In this document: in pieces, positions 17,139-26,076 of the stretch | How positions within the stretch are numbered: position 1 is the first letter of the stretch | How the letters are laid out: the number at the start of each line of letters is the position of its first letter | Assembly (NCBI GenBank): GCA_019911805.1 | Contig: JAIOJV010000111.1 | Span: 1-60,190 of the forward strand | From: Gammaproteobacteria bacterium | GTDB lineage: Bacteria > Pseudomonadota > Gammaproteobacteria > Thiohalobacterales > Thiohalobacteraceae | Reading direction: 5' to 3' | Length of the DNA: 60,190 nucleotides | Notes under the pieces: model-generated | What the model was told of the DNA's origin: nothing | Seen by the model: only the letters and a program-made list of their open reading frames with translations | Database searches by the model: none | Program-made: the position numbers and the translations under genes

Positions 17139-17742
17139 GCGGCGACGTATGAATGGACTGCTGATCGGCCTGATTGCGATGGGGCTGACCGCCTGCAGCG
17201 GCAGTGTGCGGGTTCCCGAAGACAGTTTCTATCGGCTCGACATCCCGGCGCCCGAGGTGGTCCCGGTCACGGCCGCGATCCACGGCACCCTGACGGTCAC
17301 GGTGGATGCTGCCGCACCCATCTACCGCGACCGCTCGCTGCTGTACAGTAGCGTGGATACCCCGGCCCGGCTGCAGCGTTATCACTACCACCATTGGATC
17401 GATACCCCGCCGCGTCTGCTGGAACGGCAGTTGGCGGACTATCTGCAGACCGCCGGGGTGGCGCCACAGGTAGCTGCACGCGGCGATCGCCTGGACGGGC
17501 GCTACCGTCTGCGTCTGCAGTTACACCGTTTCGAGCATGTGCGTGGCCGGGACGGTGGTCACGTCAGTCTGGCGGCACAGCTGCTGCTGGCGGATGGTAC
17601 CGACAGCGAACTGTTGCTGCGCGAACACATCCAGGTCGAACAGGCGGTGGCCGGCGACACCTTCCCGGCGGTGGTCGAGGCCTACCAGCGCGGCGTGGCG
17701 GATGTCTTCGCCCAGGTACAGTCCATGTTGGAACGATTGTAA
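17131..17742 (+). CDS. ABC-type transport auxiliary lipoprotein (PqiC-like)
   Basis: A 203-residue outer-membrane-directed lipoprotein of the PqiC / ABC_trans_aux family that accompanies MCE transporters. The lipobox is LTAC near residue 21, followed by a Ser at +2, which does not signal inner-membrane retention. The family segment FYRLDIPAP comes right after the anchor, and the repeated strand pattern fits the alpha/beta fold. PqiC-type proteins are thought to receive the distal end of the MCE tunnel at the outer membrane. The start is a GTG at 17131, with GCGAGGAG seven bases upstream and an overlap with mlaD; an ATG at 17149 is the alternative. The last gene of the operon. Confidence 0.83.
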   Translation: MIERRRMNGLLIGLIAMGLTACSGSVRVPEDSFYRLDIPAPEVVPVTAAIHGTLTVTVDAAAPIYRDRSLLYSSVDTPARLQRYHYHHWIDTPPRLLERQLADYLQTAGVAPQVAARGDRLDGRYRLRLQLHRFEHVRGRDGGHVSLAAQLLLADGTDSELLLREHIQVEQAVAGDTFPAVVEAYQRGVADVFAQVQSMLERL

Positions 17743-17886
17743 GACGGGTGCAGGGAGTGCGGTGGGGTGTATCGGCGCACGCTGCGCGGTACGGGTGAGC
17801 GTGGCGGCGGGTGGTTACCGGCGATATGGATATCGGCCAGATGTCCCTGCTATTGTGTCGCTGTGCAGTCAATGGAGGGCAGGTGG

Positions 17887-20094
17887 ATGGATGGCGTCAT
17901 CACGTCCGGTACCGCTGCCGACCGGGTCGAACCGGGGAGCGAGGCCTGGCTGGCGGCGTTGGCGGGCGGGCGGCCGGCGGCCGAGCGCGAGGTCCTGGCG
18001 CGCGCCCTGGCTACCGCGCGGCGTGCCCATCACGGACAACTGCGGCTGTCCGGTGAGCCCTACCTCTTCCACGTATTGGCGGTGGCCGAGATTCTCAATG
18101 CATTGAATCTCGATTACGAGACCCTGGCCGCCGCCCTGCTGCATGACACCGTCGAGGACTCAGCGGTTACCCTGGATGAACTCGAACGGGACTTCGGGGG
18201 GCGCATCGCCCACCTGGTGGATGGTGTCACCAAGATGGGTCGCATCGGTCGCCTGCAGGATGCCCATGCCGACGGTGCGCGCGACCATCACGACGCCGAG
18301 AGCGTGCGCAAACTCCTGCTGGCGATGGCCGAGGACGTGCGGGTGGTGCTGATCAAACTCGCCGATCGTCTGCATAACCTCCGTACCCTCAAACATCTCA
18401 CGCCCGAGCGCCAGCAGCGCATCGCCCAGGAGACGCTGGAGATCTACGCGCCACTCGCCAACCGTCTCGGTATCTGGCAGATCAAGTGGGAGCTCGAGGA
18501 TCTCTCGCTGCGGTACCTCGACCCCGAGGTCTACCGCGAGATCGCCACGCAGCTCGACGAGCGCCGCGTCGACCGCGAGCGCTTCATCGAACACGTCGTG
18601 CGCGAGTTGACGCGCGAACTGCAGACCGCCGGCATCCAGGCCGAGGTCAGCGGGCGGCCCAAGCATATCTACAGCATCTGGAAGAAGATGCAGCGCAAGA
18701 ACCTGCCATTCAACCAGATCTTTGATGTACGCGCAGTACGTGTGATCGTCGAGCACGACGCCGATTGCTATGCCGCCCTCGGCATCGTGCATGGCCTGTG
18801 GCACCACATCCCCAAGGAGTTCGACGACTACATCGCCAATCCCAAGGAGAACGATTACCGTTCGCTGCACACCGCCGTGGTGGGGCCGAACGGCCGTACC
18901 CTGGAGGTGCAGATCCGCAGCCGTGGCATGCACGAGCATGCCGAACTCGGGGTCGCCGCGCACTGGCATTACAAGGAGGGTGGGCGTTTCGATGCGAGTG
19001 TCGAGCAGCGCGTCGCCTGGCTGCGGCAGCTGCTGGAGTGGAAGGATGAAGAATCCACGGCGACCGAATTCGTCGACCGCTTCAAGTCCGAGAACGTAAC
19101 CGAGCGCGTCTATGCGTTGACGCCGCAGGGCCGGGTGGTCGATCTTGCGCAGGGGGCGACCCCGCTGGACTTCGCCTATCACATCCACACCGATCTCGGC
19201 CACCGCTGCCGCGGTGCCAAGGTCAATGGTCGCATCGTGCCGCTCACCCATGAGCTGCGCAACGGGGAACAGGTGGAGATACTCACAGCCCGCCAGGGCA
19301 CGCCCAGCCGCGACTGGCTGAACACCCACCTGGGGTTTCTCAAGACGCCACGGGCACGCGCCAAGGTACGTCACTGGTTCCGCCAGCAGGATTACGAGAA
19401 CAACGTCAGCGCCGGCCGGGCCACGCTGGACCGGGAGTTGAACCGCCTGGGTATCACCAATCTGAACTGGGAGCAGCTGGCGGAACGCCTCCACCAGCCC
19501 AGCGTCCCGGCGATGCTGGCGGCGATCGGCAACGGCGACCTCAATACTGCACAACTGGCGGGGGCGGCCAACGAACTCGCAGCACCGACCGTCGAGACCT
19601 TGCCGACGGTGCGTGCCCCACGATCCAGCGAGGGTATAGCGGAAGGCTTTACCATCGAGGGCGTCGGCAACCTGCTCACACACATTGCGCAATGCTGCCG
19701 GCCGGTACCGAACGATGCGATCGTCGGCTACATCACCCGTGGGCGCGGCGTCACCATCCATCGGCGGGACTGCCCGAATGCCCTGCGTCTGGCGGCTACG
19801 GAGCGCGAACGCATATTGGAGGTGGAGTGGGGCGGTGCGGGCGCCGCGAGCTATCCAGTGGATATCCAGGTCGTCGCCTACGACCGCGCCGGCCTGCTGC
19901 GCGACATCACCGCGGTGCTCGCCAACGAACGCATCAATGTCATCGGCGTGGACACCTATACCGACAAGGAAGACCACGTCGCCCACATGCAGTTGTCGTT
20001 GGAGATCCGCGACATCGCCGAGCTGAGCCGTGTGCTCAACCGCATCGGCCAGCTCCCGAACGTCTCTGAGGCACGGCGCAAATTGCCGTTGTGA
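17887..20094 (+). CDS. relA: RelA-type (p)ppGpp synthetase with intact HD motif
   Basis: A 735-residue long RelA/SpoT homologue. In order it has an HD hydrolase domain (about 25-180), a synthetase domain (about 230-360), TGS (about 400-465), a conserved-cysteine zinc-finger-like segment (QCCRPVPND) and an ACT domain (about 655-735). The synthetase has the acidic EFDD motif of RelA rather than the basic RxKD of SpoT, and NDYRSLHT with its base-stacking tyrosine. Unusually for a RelA, the hydrolase motif is complete: HDTVED at 86-91, plus KLADRLHNLRTLKH. The protein may therefore both make and degrade (p)ppGpp. The ATG at 17887 follows GGAGGG by seven bases; an ATG at 17872 lies upstream without a good site. 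A second RSH gene may exist elsewhere. Confidence 0.9.
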   Translation: MDGVITSGTAADRVEPGSEAWLAALAGGRPAAEREVLARALATARRAHHGQLRLSGEPYLFHVLAVAEILNALNLDYETLAAALLHDTVEDSAVTLDELERDFGGRIAHLVDGVTKMGRIGRLQDAHADGARDHHDAESVRKLLLAMAEDVRVVLIKLADRLHNLRTLKHLTPERQQRIAQETLEIYAPLANRLGIWQIKWELEDLSLRYLDPEVYREIATQLDERRVDRERFIEHVVRELTRELQTAGIQAEVSGRPKHIYSIWKKMQRKNLPFNQIFDVRAVRVIVEHDADCYAALGIVHGLWHHIPKEFDDYIANPKENDYRSLHTAVVGPNGRTLEVQIRSRGMHEHAELGVAAHWHYKEGGRFDASVEQRVAWLRQLLEWKDEESTATEFVDRFKSENVTERVYALTPQGRVVDLAQGATPLDFAYHIHTDLGHRCRGAKVNGRIVPLTHELRNGEQVEILTARQGTPSRDWLNTHLGFLKTPRARAKVRHWFRQQDYENNVSAGRATLDRELNRLGITNLNWEQLAERLHQPSVPAMLAAIGNGDLNTAQLAGAANELAAPTVETLPTVRAPRSSEGIAEGFTIEGVGNLLTHIAQCCRPVPNDAIVGYITRGRGVTIHRRDCPNALRLAATERERILEVEWGGAGAASYPVDIQVVAYDRAGLLRDITAVLANERINVIGVDTYTDKEDHVAHMQLSLEIRDIAELSRVLNRIGQLPNVSEARRKLPL

Positions 20095-20095
20095 A

Positions 20096-20171
20096 TGGCG
20101 CCCCGGGCAGGAATCGAACCTGCGGCCTACCGCTTAGGAGGCGGTCGCTCTATCCACTGGGCTACCGGGGC
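20096..20171 (-). tRNA. tRNA-Arg (anticodon CCT)
   Basis: Reading the minus strand, a full cloverleaf can be drawn. The acceptor GCCCCGG pairs perfectly with CCGGGGC, followed by discriminator G and an encoded CCA. The D-arm is GCCCAGTGGATAGAGC. The anticodon stem ACCGC/GCGGT encloses loop CTCCTAA with anticodon CCT, which reads AGG. The T-arm is GCAGG-TTCGATT-CCTGC. The 3' end is one base from the relA stop codon on the other strand, so the precursor's 3' trailer must be transcribed from relA antisense sequence. Confidence 0.96.
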
Positions 20172-20443
20172 GTTGGGGCGGGGAAAGGCCGGCGTCGAGT
20201 TCAGCCTCAGGCGGTCGGCGGACCGACGGCCAGCACCCGATCGTCTTCGGGCAGTGGCGATGCCCGCCACGGGTTGCGGTCGTTCCCGCATTTTTGTCGG
20301 GCCGTTTCTGCCGCTCGATACCGCGGCCGATTGTAGCAGTTGTGCGGAGTGGGATGCCAGCGTGCGGCCATGGCCCGCGGGATGTGCACGTCGTCGCCCT
20401 GGGTTTGTGTTTCGGGCGGAATTCCAGCTGCGGGCCGCTGACG
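20172..20443 (-). promoter_or_regulatory. tRNA upstream region with candidate -10 element
   Basis: This 272-base stretch holds no gene. On the minus strand a TACAAT -10 candidate lies at 20330-20335, followed by a GC-rich discriminator (CGGCCGCGG), a pattern common in stringently controlled stable-RNA promoters. No convincing -35 hexamer is visible at 16-18 bases, and the tRNA leader would be about 150 bases long. The part nearest 20443 is the downstream trailer of the DUF1501-like gene; I see no strong terminator there. Confidence 0.35.
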
Positions 20444-22024
20444 TCAGAGAGTGCCGTTCACGATCGGCGTGAAGGCCACCAGACTGTCGCGCAGGCTCGT
20501 GTTCCCCAGACCGTGCCCGGGGAACAGGTTGGCAAAATTGCCCTGTTCCCCGTGCAGGGCCATGTAATTCAAAATCACCGTCTCGACCATCAGGTTGACA
20601 TTGTTGGCGGCCGGGCTGGATGCGGTCTCCACCGAGCCATCGGCCCTGAAATAGCCCAACTGCTGATGACGGGCCTGCCCGTCGAGTGAACCACCCTGCA
20701 GGGTCGCCCGGCCACCGGGATTGTAGACCAGGAAAAATGAGGCGGCGGTTGAGGAGTTATCACCGGTCCACACGCCCTTGCCGCGGCCGTTCAGCGAATT
20801 GTCCAGCGTACCGTTGCTGGCCACCGAGCCATCGCTGAAGACATACAGCATCAGCGGCACACCCAGTCGCGCGGCGTACTCGATGCAGGCACCCATGCAG
20901 CGTCCGGCGCGCAGATCGCGCAGTTCGCCGGTGGCACGCTCACCCGTATGGTAGTCATAGCCGCCCAGGGTGACGGTGCCGGCACCGGCAAAACCATTCA
21001 TCACCAGCTTCATGACGGCGGCGGTCTTGCGGAATTCGTTGTCTCCGTCATAGTCCGCCTGGCTGAAGATCGGCCCGATGATATTCGGATCGATGGATGG
21101 GTTGAGCGCGGTCGGATCGCCATAGCGATCGACCAGGTCGGCACTTTTGACATAGCCGCAGCGGAGCAGACGTTTGATCTCGGCATCCCGCGCCAGGCGG
21201 GTATCGACCCGCCCGAGCTTCATATCGCTGATGCGCTGAATGGATTCCATCACGGCCACTGCGTCGTCCTGTGAGAGCAGTCCGACCAGCTTGCCGGTAT
21301 CCACCAGGCCGGTGACGTCACTGGGGCGATCGACCTTGGTCGGGCGTACCGAGACATCGATCAAGGCTGCCGGGGCCATGGAGTTGCCCCCTGAGTCGGT
21401 GCTCTGTGACCCGATCAGGGTCAGCAGCTCGCCATCGGACCCGGCGCGATGGATACCGTACATAGGGTTGTGCGGATTGTTGCCGGTGTCGTTCTCGGAA
21501 CGGCCGGGGATCACCGCACCGTTCACACTCGCCGCCGTCGCCGGTGAGATCTTGTCGAGAATCCCGCGCAGAAAGGCACTGTCCTTGTGGAAGGCCAGAC
21601 CTAGCGTGGTATCGATGTGGTCGCCGCCGTTCACTGTGTCCGCGACCGGTGGGATCATGTCACCCGGCAGCCCGAGTTTGCTGTAGCCCGCCGTGGAGAG
21701 GAAATCCAGCTGGCCGCCCTGCCTGCCGACCAGCACATTGGAGCCGGCGATACTCGCGCCACCGGCCAGATCGAAACAGATGAACGGGATCTTGCCCGCA
21801 CCCTGCACCGCGATGCCGCAGGTATTCTTCAGGTCCTGGAGGTCCGCCGACAGTGCGGCCTGTGCCGCACGGGGATTGGCAAACAGGCTGAACAGGGTCG
21901 GTGCAGTGACCAGCCCCAGCCCGCCGAGAAAACCCTGGGCCAGGAAATCGCGCCGCGAGAGTGGTCGCTTGTGGGCGGGATGTCGCAGTGGTTCATCGGG
22001 TGCAAAGAAGCGGCGTTTACTCAT
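20444..22024 (-). CDS. Tat-exported DUF1501-like protein
   Basis: A 526-residue protein with a twin-arginine signal: PLSRRDFLAQGF at about 22-33, then a hydrophobic stretch and an Ala-rich cleavage region ending AAQAA. The rest has no catalytic motif I can name. The general layout, including the early PFICFDLAGGAS segment, the mid-protein GGYDYHTGERATGELRD and the late LMLYVFSDGS, recalls DUF1501 proteins, which are sulfatase-superfamily relatives often encoded beside exported cytochrome-like partners. No CxxCH motif is present. It is the last of three leftward genes and follows the LamG/cytochrome gene after 21 bases, with GGAGA before the ATG. Periplasmic, function unknown; Tat export suggests it folds with a cofactor. 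Confidence 0.68.
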   Translation of the reverse strand: MSKRRFFAPDEPLRHPAHKRPLSRRDFLAQGFLGGLGLVTAPTLFSLFANPRAAQAALSADLQDLKNTCGIAVQGAGKIPFICFDLAGGASIAGSNVLVGRQGGQLDFLSTAGYSKLGLPGDMIPPVADTVNGGDHIDTTLGLAFHKDSAFLRGILDKISPATAASVNGAVIPGRSENDTGNNPHNPMYGIHRAGSDGELLTLIGSQSTDSGGNSMAPAALIDVSVRPTKVDRPSDVTGLVDTGKLVGLLSQDDAVAVMESIQRISDMKLGRVDTRLARDAEIKRLLRCGYVKSADLVDRYGDPTALNPSIDPNIIGPIFSQADYDGDNEFRKTAAVMKLVMNGFAGAGTVTLGGYDYHTGERATGELRDLRAGRCMGACIEYAARLGVPLMLYVFSDGSVASNGTLDNSLNGRGKGVWTGDNSSTAASFFLVYNPGGRATLQGGSLDGQARHQQLGYFRADGSVETASSPAANNVNLMVETVILNYMALHGEQGNFANLFPGHGLGNTSLRDSLVAFTPIVNGTL

Positions 22025-22045
22025 GGGGATTCTCCAGGGAGTTTC

Positions 22046-24544
22046 TTACTGCAACAACATCGCAGCACTGCCCAGGGTTGCGGCGCAGGCGGCCTTGACC
22101 ACGGTTGCGGTGCGCTCTGCGGCACAACCACCGCCGCAGGATGTCAGCCTGGCGATCAATGCGTTCAATTCAGTAGTGACCTCCGCCGGGTCCGGGTGTG
22201 TGGTCAGGCCGGTACCATACATATTCTCGAACAGCGGGGTGATGATCAGATTGCGTTCACCCTGCGTGTCGAAGGCGCTGCCCGCGGATGCACCAAAGTT
22301 GAAGCCCGGGAAATAGCTGGTGCGCAGGACGGTATCGCTGACTAGCGCATTGCAATATTCGATGGCCAGCTGGGAGATGGCGACTTGATGTGCCGACACG
22401 AATCCCTCGATATCCTCTGCGGTCGGCAGTTGCTGACGGATCGTGGTGTACGTAGCGGCCACGGCAGGCGTATGCGCATCGACACCGGTCATGACGGCCA
22501 TGGAGGCGTTGATCTCATCGAAGGTACGCAATCCGATGTCCGGAACCGGGGCGTTGTCCGGCGGCGCGCCGGGTGCGATCGGTACCGGTTCGGTAACCAC
22601 GTTGGTATGCATTCCGATGCGTTCGAAGCTCAGGAAGAACTCATCACTGCCGACGCCCTGCTCCAGTGCAACGATGGTACCGAGTTCGGACAGCACCTGA
22701 CCGTTTGGCGTGTAGGTGGTGTTCGTCACGGTCGTATCGAGGTTGCGGTAGGCCTGGCCGACCGTTGCCTCGCGGCCGTTGATGCCGATGCGCAGGGCCT
22801 GAATGGCAAGGCCGTCCGGTTGTGCCGTCGGATCGAGACTGATGAAGGTCGGGCGGTTGAAGAGGTAGCTGTAGCTGTCGAACTGGCTGACCTCGAAAAA
22901 GACGTAGCTCTGTGGGATGTCGGTCAGATGACTGACACCGAACAGCAGATAGAACTTCTCACCCACACCGGCCTCGAAGTTCTGTACGATCTGCCCGGTG
23001 GTCAGCGCGCGGTTGTGGATGGCCAGCAGCCGCACTTTGCCCTGCCAGGGCCGATTACCGCTGACCTCGTTGCCGAGTACCAGGGCATAGGTATCGTCCC
23101 AATCCGCCAGGGTGCCACCGCTGACCGGATCCAGATCGCCGCTGTAGACGCCGTTCACATAGATGCGGCGGCCGTTGGCGGGATCGAAGGTGACGACCAC
23201 ATGCTGCTGGGTTGCCTGCAGGCGTTCGTCCGCATCCGCGGTCGACAGGGCGGGTTCACCGTTACCGTCGGTGGTCCCGGAACGGTGCAGGAAATCGTAA
23301 TTGTAGCGGGTCTGGCCCAGGGTGAAGTTGCGGGCGGCGGTGCCGGCCGAATAGCTGATGATCCGCGCCGGTCCTTCCTGGGTGACGTTGGCGGGTACTA
23401 CCCAGGCCTCGATGGAGTATTCACCGGTGGAGCGGATGAGGTTGGCGAGTTTGCGGCTGGCCGTGGTGGTGCCCTGGGCCTTGCCGGTAATGAAATCGAG
23501 TCCGTAGCCGCCGACCCAGTCGACCTGTCCGCTCAAGTTCAGGTTGATGGCGGGTTCCACGCCGCTGGTGTCGTAGGCGATATTGCCCGAGCCGGTCTTG
23601 AATTCGTACAGGGCGATGACATTGGCCTCGTGACGGTTGCCGCCCGCGGCCACCACACCGTCACCGAGATTGAGCGATCTGCTGATGACCAGTTGCGGGT
23701 CGACCTCCGTGGCCGGGACCTGGTCCGCGAAGGCGGCAATGGCGGCACGCATCTGCTCGGCATTTGCAGTGCAATCGTCCCAGCAGTTGTGAAATTCCTG
23801 ACCCAGTCGCAGCACGAAGCGCGAATTGGCCGGTGTGGTCAGATCCATCTTTGACAAGGCGGCTGCGTATGCCGCGTTCACGTCATTGTCGGCGAAGAAC
23901 GGTGCCTGCGGATTCGGGCTGGACGGACGATGGCAGGCGGAACAATGGCTCGTGAGCAGCGGATAGACCGTGGTGGCAAACAGCGTCGGATCGGCGGGGG
24001 CGCTCTTGCTGTCACCGGGGAACTTCTCCATTGGGGGCGTCAGTTCGATCTGGCGTCCGGCCGCGCTCATCGAACCGCCGGCCCAGGCCGAAATGTAGGC
24101 CGTGATGATGTCGCCGCAGGCCGCATGACTGGCCAGCCAGCAGTTGTGCCCGCCGGCGACCTTGGTGACCATGGACGAGTCGGCCGGCGACGTCAGGTCG
24201 ACGATGGTGTTGGCCGCCGCGTAAGCGAGATTCACGTCGTCCAGACGCACGAAGCCCGGGCTCTGGCCGCCGGCGCCATGGCAGCTGCCGCAGCGGTTGT
24301 TGGCCTTGAGGTTCTCCCAGACATTGATCCGGAAAGATTGTACGTCGGCCGTTGCGGGTGCCGGCCCGCCGTAACTGGATATCTCCGTGCCGCTGGTAAT
24401 GGGGGTTTCGGTCGTCTTCTCACCGCCACCGCAGGCGGTCAGTCCCAGGGTGACAAGACACACAAGCACGAACCGTTGCCAACGCTGCTGGCAGACTGAC
24501 AGCAGGGCTGGGGCAGCGGTGCTGCGGGTACTATGTGGCTGCAT
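22046..24544 (-). CDS. LamG-domain, cytochrome c-like lipoprotein
   Basis: An 832-residue exported lipoprotein. The hydrophobic signal ends in lipobox LTAC (cysteine about 38). Two CxxCH haem-binding motifs follow: CGSCH (about 85-89) and CSACH (about 201-205), each followed by a similar stretch ending in a Cys-containing NCW element, so the N-terminal third looks like a duplicated cytochrome c module. Residues about 325-520 resemble a LamG/concanavalin-like beta sandwich, with repeated strand patterns and VVTFDPANGRRIYVNGVYSGD. The C-terminal third is unassigned. GGAGA precedes the ATG at 24544; an ATG at 24568 is less well placed. It lies between two other exported proteins in one operon. 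Electron transfer at the outer membrane or surface is plausible but inferred. Confidence 0.78.
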   Translation of the reverse strand: MQPHSTRSTAAPALLSVCQQRWQRFVLVCLVTLGLTACGGGEKTTETPITSGTEISSYGGPAPATADVQSFRINVWENLKANNRCGSCHGAGGQSPGFVRLDDVNLAYAAANTIVDLTSPADSSMVTKVAGGHNCWLASHAACGDIITAYISAWAGGSMSAAGRQIELTPPMEKFPGDSKSAPADPTLFATTVYPLLTSHCSACHRPSSPNPQAPFFADNDVNAAYAAALSKMDLTTPANSRFVLRLGQEFHNCWDDCTANAEQMRAAIAAFADQVPATEVDPQLVISRSLNLGDGVVAAGGNRHEANVIALYEFKTGSGNIAYDTSGVEPAINLNLSGQVDWVGGYGLDFITGKAQGTTTASRKLANLIRSTGEYSIEAWVVPANVTQEGPARIISYSAGTAARNFTLGQTRYNYDFLHRSGTTDGNGEPALSTADADERLQATQQHVVVTFDPANGRRIYVNGVYSGDLDPVSGGTLADWDDTYALVLGNEVSGNRPWQGKVRLLAIHNRALTTGQIVQNFEAGVGEKFYLLFGVSHLTDIPQSYVFFEVSQFDSYSYLFNRPTFISLDPTAQPDGLAIQALRIGINGREATVGQAYRNLDTTVTNTTYTPNGQVLSELGTIVALEQGVGSDEFFLSFERIGMHTNVVTEPVPIAPGAPPDNAPVPDIGLRTFDEINASMAVMTGVDAHTPAVAATYTTIRQQLPTAEDIEGFVSAHQVAISQLAIEYCNALVSDTVLRTSYFPGFNFGASAGSAFDTQGERNLIITPLFENMYGTGLTTHPDPAEVTTELNALIARLTSCGGGCAAERTATVVKAACAATLGSAAMLLQ

Positions 24545-24597
24545 GGAGTTTCTCCACTGACGCTGCATGGATCGATCGTTCCGTCACTGGTGCCCGT

Positions 24598-25821
24598 TCA
24601 ATCGCCCATGCAATACACGGCCGCATCGGCGAACACACGTTGCATGTCATAGTTGCCGGCCTTGAAGGCTGTGGTCATAAACGCAACCTGGGCACGATCG
24701 CTGGCATCACCGGGCTCGCGCAGGCACACGCTCTTGAACACCTTCTTGACCTGGCACTGGGCGAAGGCCTCGGTGTTGGCGAGCTCCTGACCGAGTGATT
24801 TGGCGCCATTGCCACTGCCGGGCAGCGCGGCGTTCCAGCCCAGCAGGGAATTACGACCATTGCGCCAGTAGTTGTCCCAGCGATCGTCCGGGGTGACGAA
24901 GCCGTATTGGAAGACATCGGCATTGATCAGATATTTGGCCATTACACGGGTGCCGGTTGCCGGATCGAGTTCACCGGCACGGTTGTAGAGCAGTCGGCCC
25001 AGGTTCGCGTCGAAGTTGTAATAGGCAAAGGCCTGGGCCATGGGATCCATGCCGCTGTGACAGCCAACGCAGGAGTTCAGAAAGAGGCGGCTGTCGCCGC
25101 CCGGACTGCGGGAGATATCCTGACGGATACGGTCCGGTGAACGGGTGACGTCGCTGACCTGTTCGAGGTCGTTGCATAGATGGTTCAGCAGGGTGAAGCG
25201 GAACATGGCACGGTTGGTCCCGGCCACGAAAAATGCCTCCGCTGCCGCCCGGGTGGTCATGACACCGGCGGTCGCGTCGGCCGGCAGACTGGTCACGACC
25301 GACTGCGCCGCCGGCATCAGGGCGGTCCTCAGATCGTGTCCCTGGCTTTCGAGCGCCGCGTAGTGATTGTTGTTGGACATGGAATAGGCGGGCAGGCCCA
25401 GGTCCGAAGTCCCGACATAGACCAGATCGGCCGATAGCACGGTATTGAACGGAACCTGGTCGCGAATCATGCCGATCACGGTCGCGGTATAGTCGTTCAG
25501 GGGTGCGAATGCGGATTGATCGCGGTTGGTCCAGGGTGTGGCGAAATTCTTCAGTGTCACGTTGTAGAAGGCACTGTTGTCCATGGCGCGCTGTGCTGCG
25601 GCGAACGGGTTGCCGTCGATGATGTCCTGTTCCATGGCATCGAGCACGGCGGCACTCGGGGGCACGCCGGCAACGCGGTCATGGATACGCTTGGCCTGAC
25701 GGCGTTCGAGATCACCGGCCAGCACGGTATCTCCACCGCTGACACCGAGGGCGATCACCGTCGCGATGCTCACACCGAGCAGTTTTCCGCCGAGTCTGTT
25801 GGATGGCTCTTTTGTGGTCAT
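24598..25821 (-). CDS. Exported monohaem cytochrome-like protein (DUF1585/DUF1588-like)
   Basis: A 407-residue protein with an N-terminal signal or anchor (about 11-33). One haem motif, SCVGCHSGMDPMAQAFAYYNFD, is seen; the CxxCHxxMDP arrangement followed by an FD/FE element is typical of the DUF1585/DUF1588 proteins that pair with DUF1501-type partners. The remainder is helical, with several paired cysteines near the C-terminus (QCQVKKVFKSVC and YCMGD). It is the first gene of the leftward trio, with GGAGAGG before its ATG, and diverges from the HzsA-related gene across 255 bases. The role is unknown; a periplasmic redox function is likely from the haem motif. Confidence 0.72.
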   Translation of the reverse strand: MTTKEPSNRLGGKLLGVSIATVIALGVSGGDTVLAGDLERRQAKRIHDRVAGVPPSAAVLDAMEQDIIDGNPFAAAQRAMDNSAFYNVTLKNFATPWTNRDQSAFAPLNDYTATVIGMIRDQVPFNTVLSADLVYVGTSDLGLPAYSMSNNNHYAALESQGHDLRTALMPAAQSVVTSLPADATAGVMTTRAAAEAFFVAGTNRAMFRFTLLNHLCNDLEQVSDVTRSPDRIRQDISRSPGGDSRLFLNSCVGCHSGMDPMAQAFAYYNFDANLGRLLYNRAGELDPATGTRVMAKYLINADVFQYGFVTPDDRWDNYWRNGRNSLLGWNAALPGSGNGAKSLGQELANTEAFAQCQVKKVFKSVCLREPGDASDRAQVAFMTTAFKAGNYDMQRVFADAAVYCMGD

Positions 25822-25930
25822 GCTGTCGCCTCTCCGTTCGATTGCGGCAGCACCTCCCGCTGCGCACGCGCTCGCCTCTGTACGCCGATCACGGCGGCTT
25901 CCCGTCCTTTGTCAGTAATTGTGCGCAAAA

Positions 25931-26065
25931 CACAAAAACGTTTTGTGATCTTGGACCCAGTTTAACGATGCGACTGTGTCTGATAATACGATCGGGGCGA
26001 TTCGTGTCGCTAGATGTGATGCATACAACACGAAACGAATCGAGAACGGCATGACCGATGCCGTT
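25931..26065. promoter_or_regulatory. Divergent control region with operator-like palindromes
   Basis: The 255-base space between two divergent operons holds several symmetric elements. CACAAAA-ACG-TTTTGTG (25931-25947) is a 7-base inverted repeat. GATAAT (25982-25987) is a rightward -10 candidate without a clear -35. TGTGA-N6-CAACA (26015-26030) resembles a weak CRP-type site. CGATTCGT and ACGAATCG form arms at 25998-26005 and 26035-26042. AACGGCAT-N5-ATGCCGTT (26045-26065) is a perfect 8-base stem just ahead of the AAGGGGG ribosome-binding sequence of the HzsA-related gene. I cannot say which of these are used. Confidence 0.5.
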
Positions 26066-26076
26066 TACAAGGGGGT

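Noticed and set aside
20096-20171. tRNA-Arg as an attachment site for a genomic island
   Set aside because: No integrase gene or direct repeat of the tRNA 3' end was seen nearby.
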